Below, one piece after another: positions 1 through 9,731 of a DNA stretch of 64,000 nt. A model generated the notes under the pieces. It was not told the DNA's origin and searched no databases. It saw only the letters and a program-made list of their open reading frames with translations. Numbering within the stretch: the first letter of the stretch is position 1; the number at the start of each line of letters is the position of its first letter. Position numbers and translations under genes: made by a program. Origin of the DNA: Ephemerocybe angulata (taxonomy: Eukaryota; Basidiomycota; Agaricomycetes; Agaricales; Psathyrellaceae); assembly GCA_013368325.1 (NCBI GenBank), contig JAACJK010000167.1:372001-436000 (forward strand), written 5' to 3'.

Positions 1-181
1 CTTCTAGATGCAGCCAAGCTCTGGAAAGAAGCTTCCACCCAGTATCGAGCGCTGGATTTTGGAAGCGAAAAGAGGTTCAAGAGGGATAATGGCTGAGGTG
101 GTGATCCCCAAGGATGGGAGCATGGAGGATGTCAAGGCTGGTCTTACCAAGGCGCATAGGAGCATTACGGACCACCGTTAG
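1..181 (+). pseudogene. 3' end of an unrecognised gene
   Basis: Frame 1 is open from base 1 (LLDAAKLWKEASTQYRALDF...) to a TGA at 94. A second frame opens with ATG at 89 (MAEVVIPKDGSMEDVKAGLT...) and ends with TAG at 179. Both stretches have coding-like composition, so this may be the end of one gene with a frameshift or an unseen splice. I recognise no family. It lies tail to tail with the minus-strand fragment at 293-694. Confidence 0.25.
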
Positions 182-292
182 ATTACTTGGCGAGTTTGTA
201 ATAATCATGTTATGCCCTAATTCATGCTAGTTGCTAGTATCCCTCAAGTGTGTGAAATGCTGCCTGAGCCTGAGTCCCTCCAGCTGGACTAT

Positions 293-694
293 CTACAATA
301 CTGAGTACTGAGCCGGATAGGACAATTGCATCACTTCGAAGCTTGTCAACATTAACGACGCCAGTGCATTGGCAGACTCATGATTCCAGCCTTCCTCATC
401 CACTTCTTCCCTTAGCAGTAACAAAGTGTATTCAATGACTTGATCTGAGGCATACATACTTATCATAATGGAAAGCGAAAGAATGAAAGCAAGGATGGAT
501 CCTAAACCGGGCAAAAGCGAGCACGAGTAAGAAAGAACAAAGGTCATGAATGAGCGAAGTTGTATACGGGCGTCGACACCGGACCCACGAATGCAAGCAC
601 AGAAAAAATGGATAAGAACGTGTGTAAGACTCGCATCGCAAGAATACGAAAGACTGGGAAAAGGTCCAAAAACGGGGAAATGAACTCACCTCGC
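293..694 (-). pseudogene. Downstream part of a host gene cut off by TE1
   Basis: On the minus strand the sequence next to TE1 reads ...GCGAG|GTGAGTTC, a consensus 5' splice site. It is followed by a pyrimidine-rich stretch and a possible acceptor near 450 (TGCCTCAG). A terminal exon then reads DQVIEYTLLLLREEVDEEGW and ends with a stop at 293. The upstream exon of the same gene lies beyond TE1 at 7262-7545. No family recognised. The joint across TE1 is well supported by its target-site duplication; the exon model here is inferred. Confidence 0.35.
690..694. repeat. Target-site duplication of TE1 (left)
   Basis: CTCGC immediately before the TG of the 5' LTR, repeated exactly at 7257-7261 after the CA of the 3' LTR. 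The 5-bp length is normal for Ty3/Gypsy integration. Confidence 0.9.
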
Positions 695-1244
695 TGTCGT
701 GAACACCGGTCAGCCTACCTATTTTCTCTTCTTTTCCTTTCATTTCTTCCTTTACTATTCATTCGTGTGCATTCCTGCACACTCTTGCACACCTTTGCAC
801 ACCCTTGCACACCTTCACACTGCCTTCGCTCTTCTGAGCCTTCCCCTCACTTCATGCACAGCATGTTCGTGCTTCTTATTCTCGTGCACAGCACGTTCAC
901 ACCTTGTTCACACCTTTGTTCTCAGGCGCACTGCCCGCGCGCTGCCTTTTAGTCATATCGACTCATATGGACTCTATTGTTCTTTGGATCATTCCATTGT
1001 TCTATTTTCGTTTGAGATCATCTGGACACATATATACTCGTAGCTACTCGTTCATTATTCCCCACTTGATCTCTTTGACTATACAGGTACATAGTCGCTT
1101 CGCTCCTACTTCCTGTATCTTATTTACCTTTGACTATACAGCCCTTGTATCTGCATCGCTGCTCGTCGCTCGTCCGACCTTTGCTCCTCTGCTCTCTGCT
1201 CTCTGCTCGTCGCTCGTCCGACATCAGCCGGCGTCTTCGCCACA
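695..1244 (+). repeat. TE1 5' LTR
   Basis: TG..CA bounded, 550 bp. It holds a run of short tandem TTGCACACC-like units (about 775-830), a TATA element at 1029-1036 and, 33 nt further, ACTTGATCT at 1064-1072, the likely mRNA start region. The 3' part contains repeated CTCGTCGCTCGTCCGAC words. Confidence 0.95.
1029..1036 (+). promoter_or_regulatory. TE1 LTR TATA box
   Basis: CATATATA lies about 30 nt upstream of the segment complementary to the primer-binding site. This is the spacing expected between a TATA box and the mRNA 5' end. The same arrangement is kept in the 3' LTR and in TE2. Confidence 0.6.
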
Positions 1245-1246
1245 TT

Positions 1247-1255
1247 AGATCAAGT
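1247..1255 (+). other. TE1 primer-binding site (self-priming type)
   Basis: AGATCAAGT starts two bases after the LTR end. No TGG start complementary to a tRNA CCA end is present. The nonamer is the exact reverse complement of ACTTGATCT at 1064-1072, the predicted mRNA 5' end. In the Tf1/sushi group of chromoviruses the mRNA 5' end primes reverse transcription from an adjacent PBS. Function here is inferred. Confidence 0.6.
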
Positions 1256-1692
1256 CCTCCCAACTGCGCCAACGTCCATCATCCTCGCAGCCCCTGCTAG
1301 CCGGCACCATCGCGCCCACCCGTTCCCCCTCCCCTGCAACCTCTGACGGCTCTGAACCGGACAGCTGCGCACTGTACCTTCACGGCCTACAGATTGACTC
1401 TGCCTACCTCCGATCCACCACCGATCCGGTCTTCTCCTCAGTCTACTGGTACATTGACCGGAACAGCGCAACTATCTACACCGACTGCTCAGAACAACCC
1501 TGCCCCCACGCTAAGGAAACCCAGGATTCTATCCCAGGCTTCTACCTCTCTGGTCTTCGTGGAGAACTAGTCCTACCACTAGTCCCACAGTACCTGCACC
1601 CTACCAGCCCGCCTAGTCGCGTCCCACCCCCATCGTCACCACCGCCGCCGTACTCCCCAAAGCTCCCTGACTACCCAAGTCCACCTCCTGCC

Positions 1693-2964
1693 ATGTCAGA
1701 CGATCGCATCGAAGCCCTCTTCGAGAGGCTCATAGAAGCCCAGACAAAGACCAACGACCAGTTGACCGCGCTGGCCGCAGCTCAAAACCAAGCCCGATCT
1801 GCACCTGCACCTGTTCCAGCCACCAACACCACCCAGGTTGGGGCTGTCAATGTGTCCACCGGCTCCAGTATGGCTCGCCCGGAGCCTTTCAAGGGAGGTT
1901 CCGCCGACGCCCGGCGATTCCTCCAGTACTACACCATGTGGGCCCGATCGAAGGAAGCTCCCCTCAACAAGCTCAACACTACCACCGGCTTCCACGAGAT
2001 CGCTCCCGAGCAGTGGATCATCCATGCCCTCTCGCTCTTGCAGGGGGAAGCCGCGATATGGGCCGTCCGCTACCTCCAAGACATCGAGGCCCATGCCACC
2101 ACCCAAGCTGCCGCTGCAGCCGCTACCGCAGCCAACCAGATCACTGTCCCCGTCACCCCTTTCCCCTTCAGCGGATCGTGGGACGAGTTCGTCAAGGCCT
2201 TCAAGGCCCGCTTCATGGCCTTGGACGACAACGCCGAAGCCCAGAGGGAGCTCGAGTCCATCACCCAGGGCAACAAGACGGTTGCGCAGTACGCAGCGCG
2301 CTTCCAGGAGGTCTCCGGACGCACGGACTACTCCGAGTCGGACCTTGGCCATCGCTTCAAGCAGGGCATCTCCAAGGACGCCCGTGCCTGGCTGACCATG
2401 GCCTCCTTCGCTAAAGCACCCGCCACCTTCGAGGAGCTTGTCCAGCTCGCTGTCAAGGTTGACTTCCACATGCGCGACAGCATGGCGGAAGGCCCTCGTA
2501 CCAAGGGTTCCACTGCCTACTCCCCTCCCACTGCTGCTCGCGACCCCTACGCCATGGATGTCGACGCTAGTCGAAGCTCGACGGCTCGCACTCGCGAAGA
2601 CTTCACCAAGCTCATGCGAGGTCGCTGCTACGGGTGCGGCTCCAAGGCCCACCTGAAGTCGGCAGGAGGACACGAGGCCACCAAGTGTGGATACTGCGCC
2701 CGCATTGGGCACATCGAGGCCGTCTGCCAGGACAAGTACCTAGGCAACGAGAAAGGCCGAGGAGCCCGACGCTCCCAGAAGGCAGCTGCCACGACCAGCG
2801 ACACCCCCTTCACCCTCTTCCCAGGCGAGACCTCTGCCCCCAACGTCTCGTCCCCTACCCCTTCGATGATGCCCGAGGACCCTAGGTTCACACGCCTAGA
2901 GGCTGCCCTCGCCGAGCAGAACCGCCTCTTTGGGCTCCTCGCCAACGACAAGCTGGGTTTTTGA
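1693..2964 (+). CDS. gag: TE1 Gag (capsid and zinc-knuckle nucleocapsid)
   Basis: 423 aa. It is the structural polyprotein that packages element RNA. Residues about 60-270 form the retrotransposon Gag fold (EPFKGGSADARRFLQYYTMW, then WDEFVKAFKARFMALDDNAE and a QGNKTVAQYAARFQEV block). A CCHC knuckle CGYCARIGHIEAVC is at about 332-345, preceded by a less regular Cys/His cluster (CYGCGSKAHLKSAGGH). The start is the first ATG after the PBS, 449 nt downstream of the LTR. TE2 has the same protein (427 aa). The TGA stop follows directly on a GGGTTTT heptamer where pol begins in the -1 frame. Confidence 0.93.
   Translation: MSDDRIEALFERLIEAQTKTNDQLTALAAAQNQARSAPAPVPATNTTQVGAVNVSTGSSMARPEPFKGGSADARRFLQYYTMWARSKEAPLNKLNTTTGFHEIAPEQWIIHALSLLQGEAAIWAVRYLQDIEAHATTQAAAAAATAANQITVPVTPFPFSGSWDEFVKAFKARFMALDDNAEAQRELESITQGNKTVAQYAARFQEVSGRTDYSESDLGHRFKQGISKDARAWLTMASFAKAPATFEELVQLAVKVDFHMRDSMAEGPRTKGSTAYSPPTAARDPYAMDVDASRSSTARTREDFTKLMRGRCYGCGSKAHLKSAGGHEATKCGYCARIGHIEAVCQDKYLGNEKGRGARRSQKAAATTSDTPFTLFPGETSAPNVSSPTPSMMPEDPRFTRLEAALAEQNRLFGLLANDKLGF
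2955..2961 (+). promoter_or_regulatory. TE1 gag-pol -1 frameshift site GGGTTTT
   Basis: The gag codons read CTG GGT TTT TGA, so G-GGT-TTT is a canonical X-XXY-YYZ heptamer in the right phase, directly before the gag stop. The pol frame starts one base back and is open from here. TE2 keeps the heptamer and the phase (42986-42992). No ATG opens pol at this point (the first pol codon is TTG), which favours frameshifting over re-initiation. Use of the site is inferred. Confidence 0.6.
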
Positions 2965-5900
2965 AGTGGGTGCCCATCCGTGCTGCCGCACACGTACCCA
3001 TCGCTATGTGTTCCACCTCCTCCTATGACTCCATCTCATCATGTACCATTAGTTCTATTCGTGAAATTGATCCCACTTCAGACCATTTCCGAGTACGAAC
3101 AACATTGAGAGGTCGCAACACGAGCACTAGCTCAGCAGCCATGATAGATTGTGGGGCTACCGCCCTCTTTCTTGACCACCCCTTTGTCCTAAAGCATCAC
3201 ATCACAACCTTCCCGCTCTGTCACCCCATCCTCCTTCGCAACATTGATGGCTCCGGACCCGAACCCGAGCCATGCTCTGGGGGAACCGTCCAACGGATCT
3301 ATCCTGGAAGAGATCTATGCCTCGAGTGCACCCCCAGACCCCATCACATCCGTTCCAGAGCTCCTACCTTCACGCCGTCATCCCCGTGCCTCGGTAGAGG
3401 AGGTGCCGGAGGAAAGACATCCGTGTTTGGACTTAGGGGAACCCTCTGACGGAGCAATTCTGGAGGAGATCTACGCCTCCTGGCCCACGCTCCCCAGCTC
3501 TCCAACTCCTGAACCTACCCCACCGTCGCCGCCCCCTCCTGTGGAAGAGAAGCCCGAAACACCCTTCTGCTGAATCCGTGCTAACCGAACGACTCGACGC
3601 CGCTGGCTTCGAGCTGGCATCATCGAGCGCACGGATGAGGAACTGTGGTGTTCGGCTGGCTTCACCTACTCCCAGAAGATCGCGGAGGACGCGAAGAAAG
3701 GTAAACCGGAGAGAACCCTTGACGAGATCATCCCCGCCCACTACCGAGAACACGCCGCCGTCTTTTCTGAACAAGAGTCTACTCGCCTGCCAAGCCACAA
3801 GGACTGGGATCACGCCATCGAGCTCACGCCTGGTGCCCCAGCCAACATCCGCACCAAGATCTACCCCATGTCCCTAGATGAACAAGCCGTGCTCGACACG
3901 TTCCTCCAGGAGAACCTCGCCAAAGGATACATCCAGCCCTCCAAGTCGCCCATCTCCTCCCCTGTTTTCTTCATCAAGAAGAAGGACGGAACTCTCCGCT
4001 TCATCCAGGACTACCGCCGTCTCAACGAGTACACCATCAAGAATCGCTACCCGCTCCCTCTTGTCGCCGACATCATCAGCCGTCTTCGAGGTGCCAAATA
4101 CTTCACCAAGTTTGACGTCCGCTGGGGATACAACAATGTCCGCATAAAGGAGGGAGATGAATGGAAAGCTGTGTTCGCTACTAGCCGAGGCCTCTTCAAA
4201 CCCAAAGTCATGTTTTTCGGTCTAACCAACTCACCTGCCACATTCCAGGGCCTCATGAACTCGATCTTCTCAGATCTGGTCGCCTCCGGCAAGGTGGCGG
4301 TCTACCTCGACGACATCCTCATCTTCACCATGGACCTGGAAGAACACCGCCGCATCACCCACGAAGTCCTTCGTCGCCTGCGACAGCACGACCTCTACCT
4401 ACGTCCTGAGAAGTGTGAGTTCGAGAAGGAGGAGATTGAGTATCTGGGCATGGTTATCCGAGAGGGAGAGGTGAGCATGGACCCTGCTAAGGTCCAAGCC
4501 GTCCGTGGCTGGCCCGTACCGCGCAACGTCCGCGAAGTCCGAGGATTCCTGGGCTTTGCCAACTTCTACCGCCGCTTCATCAAGGACTTCTCCAAGGTCG
4601 CCCGCCCCCTCCATGACCTCACCAAGAAGAACACCCTGTTCGAATGGACTGACGAGCGTCAGCAAGCTTTCGAAACCCTCCGTGACGCCTTCATCTCAGC
4701 CCCTGTCCTCGCCCTCTGGGATCCTGACCGCCCCACTTGCATTGAAGTCGACGCCTCTGGCTTTGCCACTGGAGGTGCCCTTCTTCAGCAAGCCGCTGAT
4801 GGCGCCTGGCATCCTGTCGCCTTCCGATCAGCGTCCATGGACCCAGCTCAGCGAAACTACGAGATCTACAACCGGGAGATGCTAGCCATCATCGAAGCCC
4901 TCAAGGACTGGCGCCCATTCCTGGAAGGTCTCCCTGACACCTTCGGGATCGTAACTGATCATGCTAACCTGAAGTATTGGCGCACTGCCCAAGATCTGGC
5001 ACGACGACAGGCGAGATGGGCTCTATACCTCTCCCGCTTCGACTTCCATCTCGAACACCGCCCGGGTGCCGCTAACACCCAAGCTGACCCCCTCTCGCGC
5101 ATGCCCCATCATCATGTCTCGGACTCTGACGATAACACCCAACGCACAGTTCTCCGCCCTGAACACTTCGCCAAACTCGCTGCTGCTTCCCATTTCACTA
5201 ATCCCCTGGAAGACCGAATTCGTCGCGCGAGTGCACGCGAATCTGTGGTCTTGGGAGGGCTAGAGAAGCTGCGCAAGTTCGGACCCCAGAAACTCGTCAA
5301 TGGGTTGACAGAGTGGACAGAGGAGAACGGGTTAGTACGGTTCAGAGACAAGGTATACGTCCCAGCAGACGATGAGCTCCGGCGAGAGGTGGTGAAGCAG
5401 TGCCACGACGACCCCACTTCAGGCCATCCCGGGAACCATGCAACCCTCGAACGGGTCGAGCGGTTGTACTGGTGGCCCACGATGCGCGCTTTTGTGAAGA
5501 AGTACGTCGAAGGCTGCGATCTCTGTGCTCGACGCAAGCATGCCCAACACCCTCGTGCCCTCACCCAGCCCATGGACGTCCCTGAAGGCCCTTGGGAGGC
5601 TGTTGGAGTTGACCTCATCACACAGCTACCACCTGCCCACGGTTTCGACGCAGTCATCGTCTTCACCGACTTCTTCACCAAGCAGATCCACGCACTCCCC
5701 TGTTCCTCCACCATCTCGACTGAAGGAGTCGTCGACATCTACTACCGAGAGATCTTCCGCCTCCATGGTTTGCCCCTTCGTTTCATCAGCGACCGAGGGC
5801 CCCAGTTCGCCTCCAACGTCATGCGCACCCTCCTCCAACGTCTCGGGATTGGATCCAACCTCACAACGGCATACCACCCTCAGGCCAACGGCCAGACTGA

Positions 5901-6672
5901 GCGCGCAAACCAGGAAGTTGAGAAGCACCTTCGCTTCTACGTCAGTCGACGACAAGACGATTGGGACCAGCACCTCCCCATGGCTGAGTTCGTCATCAAC
6001 TCCCGCATTCACTCTGCTCATAATCGCTCCCCCTTCGAGGTCATCTACGGCTACTCCCCCCACTTCAACATTCCCATCGGCGCTACCACCGGTGTCCGTG
6101 GTGTTGACGAACGCATTCGGGACCTCCTTGACACCCGAAAGGATGTTGAAGCAGCCTTACGAATGGAGAAAGCCCGCCAGAAGACAACCTTCGAAGCTGG
6201 GAAGCGGACAGCACACGCCTTCGCCGTAGGCGACTACGTCTGGCTCAGCGCCAAGAACATCAACATCAAGGTGCCCACTCGAAAGCTTGGAGACTTCCAG
6301 CTCGGCCCCTACAAGGTCATTGAAAAGGTCGGCGACCTTGACTACCGTCTCGCACTCCCTCAGTCCCTATCCCGCCTCCATCCTGTCTTCCACGTCGATA
6401 AGCTTAGTCCCTGGAAAGGGAACGACACCAATGGCATCCTACCTCCCCCACCAGAGCCTGTTGAACTCGAGGACGGGACAGAGTTTGAAGTCCAGGATGT
6501 TCTGGACAGTAGGGAGGTCAAGCGCGGACGAAAGCGCTGGGTCGAATACCTCATCAGCTGGAAGGGCTACAACGACAGCGAGAACTCTTGGGAACCCCTC
6601 GCCAACCTTGGGAACGAAGCTGAAGCCGTTGCGGAGTTCCACCTTCGACACCCCACGGCACCCCGACCATAG
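2961..6672 (+). pseudogene. pol: TE1 Pol (protease, RT, RNase H, integrase, chromodomain), broken
   Basis: The start encodes the aspartic protease motif MIDCGATALFLDHP, then breaks near 3255. Relative to TE2 about 209 bp are missing between GATGGCTCC and GGACCCGAA, shifting the frame and removing the rest of the protease. A second lesion is an in-frame TGA at 3571-3573 where TE2 has CGA (CpG transition). From 3574 the frame is open to 6672: RT with KFDVRWGYNNVRIKEGDE and YLDDILIFT, RNase H (IEVDASGFATGGALLQ), integrase HHCC and DDE (FTDFF, SDRGPQFASN, TERANQE), GPY/F module (LGPYKVIEKV) and a C-terminal chromodomain (VEYLISWKGYNDSENSWEPL). Chromodomains steer integration to heterochromatin in this clade. 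Confidence 0.93.
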
Positions 6673-6706
6673 TCATCGAGGACGATGAGTTCTAGGAGGG
6701 GGGTAA

Positions 6707-7256
6707 TGTCGTGAACACCGGTCAGCCTACCTATTTTCTCTTCTTTTCCTTTCATTTCTTCCTTTACTATTCATTCGTGTGCATTCCTGCACACTCTTGC
6801 ACACCTTTGCACACCCTTGCACACCTTCACACTGCCTTCGCTCTTCTGAGCCTTCCCCTCACTTCATGCACAGCATGTTCGTGCTTCTTATTCTCGTGCA
6901 CAGCATGTTCACACCTTGTTCACACCTTTGTTCTCAGGCGCACTGCCCGCGCGCTGCCTTTTAGTCATATCGACTCATATGGACTCTATTGTTCTTTGGA
7001 TCATTCCATTGTTCTATTTTCGTTCGAGATCATCTGGACACATATATACTCGTAGCTACTCGTTCATTATTCCCCACTTGATCTCTTTGACTATACAGGT
7101 ACATAGTCACTTCGCTCCTACTTCCTGTATCTTATTTACCTTTGACTATACAGCTCTTGTATCTGCATCGCTGCTCGTCGCTCGTCCGACCTCTGCTCCT
7201 CTGCTCTCTGCTCTCTGCTCGTCGCTCGTCCGACATCAGCCGGCGTCTTCGCCACA
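6707..7256 (+). repeat. TE1 3' LTR
   Basis: 550 bp, the same length as the 5' LTR with about five substitutions. It follows the purine tract TCTAGGAGGGGGGTAA (6691-6706). The right TSD CTCGC is at 7257-7261. Confidence 0.95.
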
Positions 7257-7261
7257 CTCGC

Positions 7262-7557
7262 GATCCCGCCGCCCTAGACCCGCAATTGTCCAATGACCGT
7301 CCACCCCAATGGCAAACATCGAGCCCCACCTCTCCGCCCCCTCCCTTCCCACATTGTTCCATCCATTCTCCAACTCCAGTACCCTCTCCACATGAACATC
7401 CAGTGCGGGCATCTGCGGTACAGACGTCAATCAAGCTCGAGTAGCTCTTCGCATTCGCCCTCTCCTTCTTGACTCGTTCCATTCCAAACCGTGTCTCCTT
7501 CACGGTTTCATTCGCTGCAGCTTTCGCATCCACATATTCCTTCATACCCCTAAGCGC
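7262..7557 (-). pseudogene. Internal exon of the split host gene, between TE1 and TE3
   Basis: The minus strand reads from the TE3 boundary: MKEYVDAKAAANETVKETRF..., a charged, probably helical segment. In an overlapping frame it continues as VERVLELENGWNNVGREGAE and FAIGVDGHWTIAGLGRRD up to GATCGCGAG, where TE1 sits on the splice donor. The two stretches are in different frames, so there is a small intron or a frameshift near 7430. Family not recognised. The upstream portion lies beyond TE3 at 19868-20130. Confidence 0.4.
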
Positions 7558-9123
7558 TGATGCGCCGGGTGCGTGAGCGCGGATATACGCTCACCACAAC
7601 ACCCAAACAAAACCCTATCTTTTCTAGGGTCTTCTGAACGGCTCTTAAGTCCTTTCTGTAGGACTTAGGGAGTTCCCTCTAAGTATAATCACCAAGAGAG
7701 TCGTTTTATAGTAATATTCGCTCGTGGTACGTTTCACGAATACCGTTCTCAAATTGTACGAATAAAATCTGATTTATTGACAATTTATTCGGAATTTATC
7801 GACGCCTTATCGAGTCAGGAATCGACCTTCGAGGTCAACGGGGTCTTAGGCGCCCGTAAGCGCTCAGTGGCTATGCGCCGCGGCTGATGGCCGGCTTACT
7901 CAACCACCCAAATCGGGAAGGGTGCCGCTTGGACTCGACGGGCACACAGCAACTCAACCGCAGCACTCAGGTAAGTGCGCGATGGCTCAGAATAAGATAC
8001 TAACGACTTTCGACAGACGTTAGGTACACGGAGGAAGAGGTCGAACGACCTGGATCGGGGTGGATCGGACGGATCAGGCAAGGGACGGAGCACCAGGGAT
8101 AAGGTGCGAGGGGACAGAGGCAGCTCGATCACGACGAGGTTCACGAGAGCAGAGGTCAGACGAGGGTCAGAGGGGTTGGAAAACCGCAACGGTGAGTCGT
8201 AGATTCGGGGTACACAATGCTAATTTCTCTATTCTAGGTACAAGGATATATACAAGGGTAGGGAACGGGCTTGTACTGGCATTGGATGCTTGCATCCGTG
8301 CCTCATGTCGCGCAAGGCGTCATCGCCGAGGGGACGCGTAGGCCGGTACACTCGCGGCACGTCCTCGTGTCTGGGCGCCGCTGGTCAGACGCTCCCTGTA
8401 TGAAGTCATAGACCTCGAGGTGCGTGTCTTTTATTGGCTCCGCTGCTTTTGTTCTCCCTCGGCGTGCTATACGCGTACGCCTGAACGAAGCTCGGCAGGT
8501 GCAGAATCATTGTCCAGAAGTCATCAAGAGCTTCCAAGGGATGACGAAGAGGGTTACGCGTCCCTACGGCGAGTGGCTACCACTAGATGGGGGCCTCGGC
8601 ATCATACCACACTTCAGGTAGGTGCTCGAGTCAGCTGGTACCTCCGTACCGGTCATTATCCTTTCAGAAATGTGCAATCGTGATGCACAATTCGTATTGC
8701 TAACGACAGTTTTTTTAGAGGTTTCGAAGGATAGATCAGGGAATCGGCACCTTCGGCGAGAGAGGTGGAGGCGCCTGAACGCGATGGGCGCTTATCGGTC
8801 GACCGCCGCCTCTTAGGATAGAAGTAGTCAGTAGGTAGGCCATAACATGGTGTAGACCAGCGTAGGTAGGTCTTAGAGGTCCGTTAATGACAACGGATTT
8901 GTTTACGAAGGTCAGGCGCTTGCGCGGGCGCTTAAGTCGCCGCGCGCTCGCTGCTCTTACTATTCGTCGACCGTCGTACGTCTTACGGCTCGGAAAAGGT
9001 ACGCCTCCTTCTATATGACTAGTTCTCCGTTCCTGAGGAGACCACGGACTGGTATGGGTGGCTCTCGCACCGGAAATGCACGTTTCTGTGCGAAAACGCC
9101 CGTTTTCGAACACGGTCGTATCA
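7558..9123 (-). repeat. TE3 3' LTR
   Basis: 1566 bp, TG..CA, near-identical to 18302-19867. Unusually, its plus strand carries at least three complete intron signatures (7971-8016, 8192-8237, 8618-8667). The plus strand is the strand of the accessory gene that follows at 9732. Confidence 0.95.
7971..8667 (+). other. Three spliceosomal intron signatures in the LTR (plus strand)
   Basis: Intron a 7971-8016 has GTAAGT, branch ACTAAC at 7999-8004 and CAG end. Intron b 8192-8237 has GTGAGT, TGCTAAT and TAG. Intron c 8618-8667 has GTAGGT and TTTCAG. All are 46-50 nt, the usual size in this window, and all are on the strand opposite to gag-pol. The same three occur in the other LTR at 18715-18760, 18936-18981 and 19362-19411. 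The flanking exons show no long reading frame, so they would form a non-coding leader. Splicing is inferred. Confidence 0.45.
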
Positions 9124-9646
9124 TCTCCCCCCAAGCAACAGATTGAGACTGTCCTCAGTCTCTGCTTGGATTTAATCCTTCTCCAGGTGAGTAGCACCGC
9201 TTCTTATATCGTCACTCTCTGACTTACGACACGCTCTTATCCTTTACTGTGGCGCATTCCCATCTCACGGGAGTATCGGCGCTAATCAGACTTCGTGGAT
9301 TTTCGTGCGCGCTTGTTTTCGTAAGTCCCCTTTTTCACAATTAAAGGCCCATTTTCTTGCCGAGAAGGCTCGTCTGGTACCCCGGCTTCTCACAACTTCT
9401 TCTGTCGATTCTGACATCGGAGTTGATTTCATATCGGCTGCATAAGCGGCCTCGTGTCTCGTTCCAGCTACGTTCGGGCGTCTGACGCCAATGCAGTTAT
9501 GAATGGTTTTTGTCGAATTTACCTCCTCCCTTTCACGTCGAGGGGAAGACCCTTCCTGCCTCATTTCGTTGTGTGATCGGTATCTGGGGGTAAATAAGAA
9601 ACTTCTGGGTGAATCCGATTTTGCGGTCATAGGGTTTCGAGCGACC

Positions 9647-9652
9647 TATAAA
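9647..9652 (+). promoter_or_regulatory. TATAAA upstream of the antisense gene
   Basis: TATAAA lies 80 nt before the ATG at 9732, a normal promoter distance. It suggests the antisense gene has its own promoter in addition to any read-through from the LTR. Confidence 0.45.
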
Positions 9653-9731
9653 GATGGGTTGGTTGCGAGTGTCCGTCTCCATCGACTTCGCTCGTTCTTC
9701 TCGTTTTCCGTTTCTTCGCTCTCGCATAAAG

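Larger units (their letters stand above)
695..7256 (+). mobile_element. TE1: Ty3/Gypsy chromovirus, defective copy
   Basis: The element has two 550-bp LTRs (695-1244 and 6707-7256), TG..CA ends and TSD CTCGC. Order inside is self-complementary PBS, gag, protease, RT, RNase H, integrase, chromodomain and a polypurine tract (AGGAGGGGGG at about 6694). By eye the LTRs differ at about five positions, so insertion was recent. Pol is broken by a deletion of about 209 bp and a stop codon when compared with the sibling TE2 (38482-45262). It could move only in trans. It sits at a splice donor of a minus-strand host gene. Confidence 0.97.

Noticed and set aside
1696..2712. Long minus-strand frame (338 aa) opposite TE1 gag, and the matching one at 43235-44194
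   Set aside because: Low-complexity Gly/Val-rich shadow of the GC-rich gag frame; no start context or family; explained by codon bias.
8060..8816. Several short plus-strand frames in the TE3 LTRs
   Set aside because: They cross the intron signatures, have no recognisable motif and poor composition. Treated as non-coding leader.
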